Positions 36,896 through 46,923 of a stretch of DNA of 64,000 nucleotides are shown in pieces. Source of the DNA: Volvox africanus. Taxonomy: Eukaryota > Chlorophyta > Chlorophyceae > Chlamydomonadales > Volvocaceae. Under the pieces are notes generated by a model. That model saw only the letters and a program-made list of their open reading frames with translations. It made no database searches and was not told the DNA's origin. The translations under genes and the position numbers were made by a program. The stretch is from the NCBI GenBank assembly GCA_030268105.1, contig BSDZ01000003.1:5317001-5381000 (forward strand), in the 5' to 3' direction. Position 1 is the stretch's first letter; each line of letters starts with the position of its first letter.

Positions 36896-39800
36896 ATGGT
36901 AACATTCCGAGTGCATCCTGTGGCGGCTGTAAGGCGCAGGTCATCTTCCATCTCTTCAGCGTTTGCATGGGCGGCAGGGCTTCTTATAGCAGCTGTATTC
37001 GCTACGCAGTCCCTGGCGCAACTCTCCTCCGTTCTAGCCCCTGTCGCTGTTTATAATGATCCGAGGCCGGGCGATGGCACTGACTTGAACAGGAAAAACA
37101 ACCTGGTGTCTAGTGTCCTGGTGGGTACGACAAGCCTGAGAGTCTGCCTGGCAAGGACAATAAGTTCCCACTGTGGCATCAACCAGCAAAAAACACAATC
37201 TTTAGTCCTCTGGCATATGTGGGCGGTGACCTCCTGTCTTATTGTACAAGTCTTGTAGCAGCAGCTCCCCTGAAGGCAAACGTCTTGCCTATGTAGCTGC
37301 TGCTGCTGCTGCTGGAGAAACAGGAGGCTGGGCGAAATCCCCAGCAGGACCCCGAGCTGCATGTGTTGCCCCATATTCTCTCTTGCATCTCTCCCATCTC
37401 CCGAGCTGATGATCTGTACGACAAACGTTTCGCGAGTTGCCACTTCGACAGCTCAGCCGAGCCTGGCACCACCAGGAATGCCCATCGCTTAATGCGCTGA
37501 TGAGTTAAATTGGTTCTGGATGGCTTTAGTCGTTAGTTTTAGTCGTTAGTCAGCTGTACTTTGTAACGGAACAGCTGCAAGGAAGCAACCTTAACAAATT
37601 TTAACACACGCATGCATCAAAAAGCAGTCGAAGGTTGGTTGAGCAGGATGCGAATACACAGCCATGCTTCTGATGCACAACATCGTAGGCGGTAGCGCCA
37701 CACACGCATACGCCAATCTGTGCCAAACCAGCAGGCCCTTTGCCAGTCCTGAAGGCCCCTCCTCCCTGCCCTTTCCCACCTCCATCGTCTTTTCCCCCCT
37801 CCCCGATTCGAATCCTCCTGTTCTCATCATGACGCCCCAACGCACGGGGCTGCCGACCCATGGGTCTTTGTACTTGGCGATCGGTGCACTTTAGAACATA
37901 GCGGCGGTCTCAGGTGTTTCAGGATCCGTCAGCGTTGTGACCGGCACGCCGACGTCACTCCGGATGTCCGCCAAGACTCATGTGATGGCGGCGACCACTT
38001 TGATCGACTTGGACGAGGTGCGGACACTGATGAGAGGCTGAAACACAGCCAGATCGTTTCCCCGTTTCCCCGTTCGGGTCAGGAGTTATTCGTTTGTTCG
38101 TTCGGGTCAGGAGTTATTCGTTTATTCGTTCGTCAGTTACATGTTGATATGGGGACGTCTCCTTCAGAAAAGATTGGAAATGCAAATCGTGAAGGTCCAA
38201 CCTTGTTAAAGGACGCACAATCTTGCTAATCGGCGCTGTGCGAGGTGCTTGTGAGGTGGCGGGGTGCGTGTGAGGAAGAGGGGATGCGGCATCCGTCACA
38301 GGTTTAGACGGACGGGGACACGCTGCTATGTGTTTAGAAAGCTGTCCTCGCAAAATAAAACCCGGTGTCATGGCTACGGCGAAGTCACCGGGAGAAGGCC
38401 AAGAGTTTCACGCGCTCCGTCAAGAGTTAGAAGTGCCCGGTTGCACCCACCACCACCTCCTCCATCTCCCCTCGGACGGCCTTCCCTTCGATATTCAACC
38501 CTTGATGTGCTCATACTGTCATCCCTACCATCCTTGAGTGTCCTTCTAGACATGCATACAACATGTGCCTACAACATGCTGTGTGTATCGGGCTGGTGTG
38601 TCGTACTGCAGAACTCCCTGATCCTTCTACAAGGTCTGGTGAACCAGCCCGGGTATCAGCTGGTGATAACGGCAGCGAGGGATATCGGGGCGGACTACAG
38701 CGCCCAGCTGACTCGGTTCCTAGGGGCCTCGCCGGAGTGCGGCCAGGTGCGTGAAGAGGGCGTTCATTGCCCAAGCAGCTCAACGAGCATTCTGCATTGA
38801 GTGTGACTCCTCTGCTGAACGGGAGTGTAGAAGTCGGGCAATGAAGGAATGCAGGGAGGGAGGGAGGGAGGGAGGGAGGCAGGGAGGCAGGGAGGCAGGG
38901 AGGGAGGGAGGGAGGGAGGCAGGGAGGGAGGCAGGGAGGCAGGGAGGGAGGGAGGGAGGGAGGCAGGGAGGGAGGCAGGGAGGCAGGGAGGCAGGGAGGG
39001 AGGGAGGCAGGGAGGCAGGGAGGGAGGGAGGGAGGCAGGGAGGGAGGGAGGCAGGGAGGCAGGGAGGGAGGGAGGCAGGGAGGTAGAGCACAGGCAGGTA
39101 TCCACGAGGGCTTGCCTTAGAGAGCAACAGGGGCCCTTGATATCAGTTAGATGACCGCTCCGAAACTGGGACCAGCACTCTCTCTGAAACCCAGATCTCA
39201 GTTGTAAGGAACGGTTACGGTGAGGAACAACCGCTAACCATGGAGCCACTTCCGTAACTTCCTTCGCCCTTTCAGCCCCAATCCACCCGTCTTTCATTGT
39301 GCACTCTATGAAACCCATTACCAACGCGTCATGTCCGGTCACGATTCTCTCGTCGACGATAGTGGAATCCCGCAGGTCATTTCCCGAGCCGAGCTCCCCG
39401 CTGTCCTCTTCTCCCAACCCCACCTCTCCGCCCCCCCCCGTTTTCTGGTTGTCACGCAGGCTCCATTAAGTCGCTCTGCCATCCTCATCTTCACGGCCGA
39501 CGGGCTGCCTTCATCACTCTATCCGCCCATGACCACCTTCACCTGCCAACTTGGTAGGCCGGGGGAAGGGTGGGTAGGACAGTCAAGACACTCCCTGCCT
39601 GTACTGTTGCTGTCTGTATGTATGTCCGTCGTTTTGGTCTTGCTATTTTGTATGTTGTGTTGGCTGCACCTGACTACTTGTCCTTCGCTGTGCCAATATG
39701 TACGGCACTGTGGGCCTCGCGCGCATTACTCCTGAGGTACGAGATCATCATCATCATCATCATCATCTTCTTCTTCTTCTTCTTCTTCTTGTTCATTCTC

Positions 39801-40124
39801 CCCAATCTCTTTCTCACTCTCTCTCTCACACCCGCACACACATGTACTCAGTCTCCCAACTACACGTTTGTTCCCTGCACCCTCACCCGCACCCTTTCTT
39901 GCGCCTTAGGCACGCCCTGGTACCGCGCCAGTGACGGATCGAGCCCGGTCTACATGTTCAAGACGCCCGGGGGCGGCTGGGTGAAGCTGCTGGGTGCCGA
40001 CTGGTCAGGTGCGCTTCAGCGGTCGCTCGCGCGGGTGCCCATCTCCCGCGTCCTCACCGGTCGCCGGCCAAGGAGTTGGGGCCCTTCGGGAGGAGGTCCA
40101 GTCCCACCCTTAACCTTGAGGAAG

Positions 40125-40157
<33 letters not shown>

Positions 40158-43100
40158 TGCAGTATAGGGTGTTGCTGCACAACTCCCACCCTCTTGCCCT
40201 GACTGAAAGCACCAGGGGGGCCACTCGGCAAGGAGCGGCAGATTCCCGGTACAGGTACTGGTATAGGTCGCCCCCTTAGTGTGGAATATGAGAATTTGTT
40301 TGTAGGAAGATTTACGGTGTACTGCGGAAGTATACGGAGGTGTACAGTGTGTCCTTGCACGTGCCGTTCTAACGAACCCAAAGTCCATACTACAGATCTT
40401 CAATATAATCAATCAGAAAACCAAGATGTTATTTGTTTTGCAACAACAAGTCAATAACGTAATGTGTGTAATAATATAATGAAAGATAAAAAAAGGAGAA
40501 AGACGTAAGTCACAAGGGGTGACCCCTTCTTTTCCGGAAGAAGAACCTGCGGCTCTTTTCACCTCCCCCCCCCACACACACACCATACACACACACACAC
40601 ACCATGATTTTTGAACGCACGAATTTGCACTCGGCTGCCTTCCCTTGACAGTTCCAGCTCCAAGACGACCTGAATCTTGGCAGTACCTGCTGCTCTTCGT
40701 CCCGCCATCGCCGCCACCGCCGCCGTCACCGCCGTCACCGCCACCAAGACGACCGTCACTACCTCCGCCACCAAGCCCGCCACCCCCTCCACCACCTCGA
40801 CCGCCACCGCCGCCAAAGTCTCCTCCCCCATCACCTCCGCCACCTCCGCCGCCGCCATCCCCTCCCCCACCATCAGCGCCTCGGTCTCCCCCTCCACCGC
40901 CGCCACCGCCACCAACTCCGAAGCCACCTGGCTTCCCTACACCCCCACCCCCGCTGCCGCCACAGCCGAAACCACCATCTCCACCACCACCACCTCCTCC
41001 AGCGTCCTCACCGTCCCCACCACCTCGACCGCCGCCATCTCCCCCACCCCCATCGTCTCCACCGCCGCCGTCACCATCCCTTCCAGTTTCACGTCCCCCA
41101 AATCCACCCCTGCCCCCCAATCCACCTCCGCGGCCGTCACCTCCACCCCCACAGCCCCGTAAGTCCTTCTACCCTGGAACGGGTTTGCCTGTGTGCGTAT
41201 GCAGGTGACCTTCCCCCCTGTAGCCCCTTCCCTTCTCGTCTGGTGCGACATCATGTTTGACGAATCGCGGGAGTCACAATCCCTCGCGGCGATATGTGCC
41301 ATTCTAGTGCATGTGTGTGTGCGCGCGTGTGTGTATGTTTGACACACACACGCGCGGGGACAAGGGAGCAAGGCAGGCAAGAGGTGGAAAAGGCGGGGAA
41401 AGTAGATGAACGCGTTTGTGCGACGCCACCCTTATTCAACTGGTGACTGGTTCTGTTTTTCCCCGTCCTTTTATGCGTCTCCAACCCTTCCCACTCCTTC
41501 CCTTCTCCTCCCCCATCGTCTCAATGCAGACCAATGCCGTATTTTCCCTCTTTCACGTTTTTTTCCGCCCAACCCCTCTCTCTTTCTCTCGGTCCGGTCC
41601 TCCCTGCCTACCACAGCTCTAGACGCCAGGCTTATCATCCTCACGGACCTAGTGGAGCCCGATGACGTCTTGCGGAAGACCCAGCTGCAGATCACAGCAC
41701 TGCAGTTGTACCCGGGAGATGGCAACGTCATGCTGTCGAGCACCCCCGGCTTTGCGCCCGTACACACGGTTTTCGATAACACGTTTTTGGGCCTGTCCGG
41801 GCCTAACAGGACGGTGAGGGAGGCCGGGAGACAGAGGGGAGAGTGGGTTGGAGACGGGACTCGCGTAAGGCAGAGGGAGGGGTGAAACGAGGATGACCCG
41901 TGGGTCAGTGCACCTGGAGCAGATGGCGGCAGAACGCACGGCCCATCTCCCCCCCAACTCCGCCGCTGCCAGAGTCACCACAGCCGCCTCGCCATTGCCG
42001 CCGCTGCCCATCTGGCCGACGCAGCCTCCACTCCCCCAGGCATCACCTCCGACATGCAGCTCCCCCCCTTCTGAGGCTTCCTCTCCGCCAAATCCTTACC
42101 GACATCCACGATCGCGTGACCCCACGACCCCAAGAGGCATCACCGTTTCTCATCATGGCCTCAGCTGGCCTCAGTATCTTTCCTGTTGTACTGGACCCCC
42201 CATCTCCTAACCCTTATGGACTGTTGCCTCAGTGTCATTCACAGCACTCGCGTATTCAGTCGCGCAGGTGATTTGTTGACGTTGAGGTTTCCCAGCCGTG
42301 TCTCGAGTCGTTGTTTACCATACCACCCAGCACCCCCCACCATATCCCCCTTCAATGCAGACTCTTAGACGGCTGATGCTCCAGGGCCTCGCAGTGACGG
42401 TGATTGTAACGCCGGAGACATCTCAGGTGGAGTTGTCGTCCCTTCTCTCCTCATTGCTGAATTTGACCTCAGCCATATGCACCAAGGTGTGTGATGTGGT
42501 CATGGATGCGGGGACCAGGCTGCAGTTGGGAGTGGCTTAGGGGTGTACGAGTAAATGTACAACAAAATCGTTAAGTACTACAAAATTTGCAGAAATCTGA
42601 ATGACGAAATCTGACCAACATCTGACCCCCTGATTTCCGGTCATTCCATACCCAACCGACGCACCCAACACAACACAACACAATTTGGGCAAAAGCGCAA
42701 CATGAACGGCAAGGGCGGCATCACGGCCGTCAGCGTTGCCACCTACAGCGGGATCCTGGGCACACCCACCGTCCTCGGCTCGATGCAGGTGGGTGTTTGT
42801 GATGGTGTTTGTGATGGTGGTTAGTGGGTTATGAGCTCAACAACTAGTCCGTCCAGGAAAGGAGGTGCCTGTCAAGCAATGGATCCCGGGCAGCACAACC
42901 CCACGAGCGCGAAGGGGGGACTCAGGGGGAAGAAACGGCATACAGCGGGTAGGACATCAAGACAAAGCCAAAACCATAGTTTTATCTGTCAGGAAATCTT
43001 TGCGGGTGCTCGCTCCGTACGGAAAATATCGTGCAATGTTTTGGTAACCCAGACCGGGACCATATTGCATCCTGTTTTACTCCTGGGGTCTTCCTAAGTT

Positions 43101-46100
43101 GCTGACACGTACGGCAACGAAATTCACGATGTACGACATGCTCTTAGCTGTCCGTCTTAGAAGGCATTCTCTTAGTTATATCACAACCATGTAGTCAGCT
43201 AGTGCCTGGATTACCCTTTCTCTGGTCTTGCTCGACTTCTTACTTTGACTGCCTGCCTGATTGTCTGCCCGTCCGTTGTCATCCTGTCTCCCCTGCCTCT
43301 ACACAGGCGACGGACAATACGGTGGCGATGGTCTGTTCAGGATCTGGCCGGCGGGTGATGGTGGTGGATGGGACCGGAGAGGCCGTGGTGTGGGAGTGGG
43401 CCGTGGGACCCGGAATACTCCGACTGGTGGGTGGGGGTGAGGGAGGAAATGGGGGTGATCGGGTGAAGCTCCATGACGCAATCGTACCGCAATCGTACCC
43501 CAATCGTACCGCAGTATTACAAAGGAAACGGAGCGGAAAGAGGAAACGGGTGGGTTTGGATCAGAGTGAACTAAACAGTACGGAATGCGTGCCGCCACTA
43601 CCACCTCCTCCGCCTCCGCCACCACCTCCGCCTCCTCCTCCTCCTCCACCACGAACACCACAAGCGAGGAGGCCCTTGAAGGGGTAGAGAACTAATCCAC
43701 AAGGACACAGAAAACCTCCCACAAGCGCACGTGCTATTCCTGAAGGAATAGAAGTGAGAGGGAACGATAGTGAAGCCGCCGAGGCGGATGCGAGGCTGGA
43801 AAATATGGAGACGGTGACTTTGGGTTCATAAGGGGTGGGAACAGGGGAGTGCGGGATGGGCTTGGCCTGGGTTGTCGGGCAACAAGGCAGGGCTGGGCGA
43901 GATGGGAAGGAGGCAAAAGAACCAGTCAGTCAGCCTTAACAAGGTACCACACCTTTGCTAGCATGGTTTGAGCCATGAGGGGCTTCATGGGTGGGATAGG
44001 TGCGTCATATCAGGCTAGCAAAGGTGTGGTACCTTGTTAAGGCTGACTGGTTCTTTTGGTTCACCTGCACTCCGCAACTACACACCCGCTACCATATGTA
44101 CAACACGTGTAGAAGCTATCCGTTACCGTTATTATTACCAACCTAATCTTGGCGGAACATATTTTGTTTTGCATGTAGGACCCAAATAGGCTTCGTCAGT
44201 GAAACGGGAATTCGCACTGCGGCGTGAAGCTCTATTGCATTTGCCCAGTACCTAAATACGCGACGGATGTGTACGGTGGATGTGCAGGTCGGATACGACT
44301 TTACAAGCGGTGGTTTCAGTACGGCGATGCTTCGGAACCCAGCAAGCCTGGGGCCCCAGGATCGCCTTCGCATTGCGGCCTCCGTTGCGGTGGCCTACCC
44401 TCGGTCCATGCTGCCGCCTCCCAACACCCCCAACGGGCCACCGACACCGTTGGCGCCTAACGCCCCGGTTTACAGGTGCGTGTGATGAAGGGGGTCAGGA
44501 TAAGCAACGGACCCACGGGTCACAGGACTCCCACACTGGCGCTTTGTGTCATCAATTCGTGCCAACAATGTAGAACGGCTGTAAGTCCCATGACAGATGG
44601 TTTGCTGGGATGTAGCCGCACCGGCCCCGGACCTCTGACATAACAGATATCCGCTGCAAAGACAAACGCGGATAAGGGCAAGGCGGGGAAAGGGAGGTGC
44701 CCGCCAAATATCGTAGCACACCCAAAGCCAGGCCCATGTGAACCTTAGATGCCTTCCACATAGAGCACGCCAGGACGCTTATTGCCTGCGCGATATCAGG
44801 TCTTGTGCTCGTCGCCAGGTAATTCAGCACCCTGTACTTGGTGCTGTCATAAAAAATCCCGATATTAATCACCTTTCCTCTACATTTCACTGTCATTGTC
44901 AAAAAGCAAATGAAAACGCAAATGAATTTTTTTAATGAAAATCATCTTAAAGTACCGTTAGTAGTGAGGCCCTCAATCCTACAAAGGATATAAAGCTAGA
45001 ACTTGACATAGAACATGTATAATACAGTAATCAACGCGAGCTTACGCAAGAACATCTTTATACTATAATCTGTACCAAAACCGGCACCTTTTTGTTGGGC
45101 TTTGATAATACCTTCCATTGGGCGTTCGGTGCGGATTGCGGTTTCAAACTGACTAATTGCAGCTAGCATGTTAACAAGTAGAGGACCTGTTGGATCGCTA
45201 GTATTAATATTTCTATCCATTACTTTAGGTGGACTTCTTTACGGCCAAGACATCGGCAATTTGGCATAAATGTAGAGTTGAACGTGCAAGACGATCGAGA
45301 CGACTAACGAGTAATAATTTTCCCATCTAAGTTTCCCATCTAAAAGACTTCAGTATGAGCCCAAGAGAAGTGAGCAAAAATAATGCATATCTTATATAGA
45401 CTTGTCTGACGCTCTCATTCCTCTCATGGCCCCCGACCTGACCCATGAGTTCGCCCCTGTTACAGGGTTGCCCTGTTTCCAGCCCCCTCCACATCCCTCC
45501 TCTCCCTCTGTACCAAACCCCTCCTCTCCTTCCGCACATGATCTGATCGGGGGCCTTGCCTCTGTTCCTGACTGACCCCTCAGTCCGCAAGCTCCAGGCA
45601 ACAAGAAGCAGCCGCCCACGGTCAAGGCGCCCCTAGTGGTGGTTTTGATCGACGATGTATTTCTACCCGACAGCAACAATAAGGAAACCCTAATTGTGAG
45701 TGGATCGATCCGTGGTTCGGGAGGCTGGCCGCATGGAACTCAGCGGCCGGAGGAAAGTGGGGCTTACGGTGAGGGAAAAGTTCCCTCCCGTATGCGGGGT
45801 AGCTGGTTGGTCTGGATTAGACGGTGGTGCAGAGGAGGAAGCAGGGGTTGTCGCGGGGGAATAGCGGTAACTGATCAGGGGTGGGGTGAAGGGGATTCTT
45901 AGGGTTTTTCCAGCTCCAGGGAGGTACGCTGTATACTGCATGTGGGTGGGGAGACCATGTGACGGTGCAACCCCAGGGATTGGGTTCCTTTCCCTCAAAT
46001 AATTGGTGACCCTCGTAAACATGTACGTGAGAAGATTTCTGTCAGATGGGCTGGGAGGGGTGGAATGCAGGGGGCCCCAGGGTAGCAGGAGGCGGGCGGC

Positions 46101-46923
46101 CGCACCTTCACGTAGCTGGTTCACCTGGTACGGCTGATCGTGTCCACATGTGTCCAAATGGGGTTCCTATAAGTTCCTGTAAGGCCTAAAAGTTCTTATG
46201 TAGCCAGGCTGGGGAGGGGACTTTCTTGCGCTTAAGATAACGCAGCCAGCAGGTGATTGGGTTGGACCCCCTTAAAAAGACGTGGTTTGGCGAAGTCATG
46301 CAGGCCCCGCTAGCATGCCTACTGTCTTGATTGCGTGTCATCTCCTCTTTTCTTCCTGCCATACCGTAGGACGGCATCAGCGCTATTACAACCAAGCCGG
46401 GGCAGGTCCAGTCTCCTTCGAACACCGCGCTTGTACATATCGCCTTCGACACGACCCTGACTCGGTTGAACGCAACATCTCGTTCGCAGCTGAAGTCTCT
46501 GCTCTTGGCAAGCAAAACATTGCTGTCTGTAATCGTCACCTCGGGCGTTTCGGACGCGGATTTGAGCAAAGTGCTTGCCGAGGTCTCCGGAAAACCCGGT
46601 CTGACCTGCACTTCGGTAAGCAAAAAATATTGAAGACAAATTCACATTCATATTGTTCATTTGTCCGGGAATCGCTGCTGCTGCGGTCCATACAGAATCA
46701 GCGCAATTCCTACATTTGAGCAACTTAAGCGTTAAGATATATGATATTTAAAAAACAATTACAACAAATCTAAATACTTACCTGTTGGCATGTGATCTTT
46801 GCCCCGGTGCGATCGCAGACCCCCGTGCAGGACGACAGCCGCGTTGACTTGGTCGCGGGAGCGAGCAATGACCTCCGCTCGAGCGGCTGGAAGGCCCTGA
46901 GCAACACGCGATCTTCAGTGTAG
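36896..46923 (+). CDS. Secreted modular proline-rich glycoprotein, unrecognised family
   Basis: Probable extracellular/cell-wall hydroxyproline-rich glycoprotein. Fifteen exons keep phase: 36896-37124, 37914-38017, 38612-38746, 39460-39553, 39910-40008, 40652-41158, 41617-41813, 42361-42486, 42696-42788, 43307-43426, 43579-43683, 44288-44475, 45584-45695, 46370-46615, 46819-46923 (819 residues). Residues 1-41 are a signal peptide: three arginines, then AWAAGLLIAAVFATQ, cleavage after SLA. A first globular part (42-220) leads to a Pro/Ser rod (about 221-389), then a second part (390-819) with a Ser/Thr-rich linker (569-603). A short module recurs three times: QLVITAARD...LTRFLG...C, VTVIVTPET...LSSLL...C, LLSVIVTSG...LSKVL...C. 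N-glycosylation sequons occur (NRT, NLT, NAT). Layout resembles pherophorins (head-rod-head), but their Cys-rich domains are absent. Least certain: exon 1/2 ends, exon 11 and the rod frame. Confidence 0.75.
38066..38134 (+). repeat. Tandem duplication of about 33 bases
   Basis: The unit GTTCGGGTCAGGAGTTATTC plus a GTTTGTTC/GTTTATTC tail occurs twice in succession within intron 2 of the glycoprotein gene. Confidence 0.8.
38851..39085 (+). repeat. GGGAGGCA minisatellite in glycoprotein intron 3
   Basis: About 235 bases of GGGAGGGA and GGGAGGCA units in irregular order, with strong purine bias on the + strand. It lies in the intron between exons 3 and 4 of the secreted glycoprotein gene. Confidence 0.95.
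39746..39792 (+). repeat. ATC and TTC trinucleotide repeats
   Basis: About eight ATC units run directly into about eight TTC units, inside the intron before exon 5 of the glycoprotein gene. Confidence 0.9.
40127..40153 (+). repeat. AC dinucleotide repeat
   Basis: About 13 AC units in the intron before the proline-rich exon; a second, interrupted AC tract lies at 40573-40602. Confidence 0.9.
43915..44057. mobile_element. MITE-like foldback element
   Basis: A 143-base element with terminal inverted repeats of about 45 bases. The left arm starts AAAAGAACCAGTCAGTCAGC and ends TTTGCTAGC; the right arm starts GCTAGCAAA and ends GGTTCTTTT. The arms match except that the left one carries an extra GTCA. 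The loop is about 50 bases with a small inner hairpin (CATGG...CCATG). It sits in the intron between 43684 and 44287 of the glycoprotein gene and has no coding capacity. No target-site duplication could be fixed with certainty. Confidence 0.85.
44705..44902 (-). mobile_element. Ty1/Copia retrotransposon fragment (end of reverse transcriptase)
   Basis: On the minus strand a frame reads YRVLNYLATS, TRPDIAQAISVLACSMW and LGVLRYLAGTS, which matches the conserved end of Copia reverse transcriptases (TRPDI.YAV..L and ..LRYL.GT). No intact gag, integrase or flanking long terminal repeat is visible, and the RNase H part downstream is degraded, so this is a relic in intron 12 of the glycoprotein gene. 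Confidence 0.8.
44996..45320 (-). pseudogene. Broken bacterial-type serine recombinase (resolvase) relic
   Basis: Two pieces in different minus-strand frames match the resolvase/invertase catalytic domain. The first (45320-45225) reads LLLVSRLDRLARSTLHL and ends in a stop. The second (45220-45000) reads NINTSDPTGPLLVNMLAAIS and then TERPMEGIIKAQQKGAGFG. These correspond to the family's V.RLDRLARS and D(T)STPTGRLLL..LAA.AEFER...RERT..G...A...G blocks. The N-terminal catalytic-serine region and the DNA-binding end are not seen. The DNA is AT-richer than the flanking exons. Such enzymes are typical of bacteria, phages and some large algal viruses, so a horizontal or viral source is likely. It lies in intron 12 of the glycoprotein gene beside the Copia fragment. 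Confidence 0.75.

Noticed and set aside
37800..37820. tRNA-like T-loop (GATTCGAATCC)
   Set aside because: No matching acceptor stem, D-arm or anticodon arm upstream.
38764..39423. Pro/Ser/Leu frames on the minus strand
   Set aside because: Generated by the GGGAGGCA minisatellite in an intron.
40413..41120. Gly-rich 235-codon frame on the minus strand
   Set aside because: Mirror image of the proline-rich exon of the + strand glycoprotein gene.
36896..46923. Calling the secreted gene a pherophorin
   Set aside because: The rod fits, but the conserved Cys-rich pherophorin domains are not visible in either globular part, so the name would overstate the evidence.
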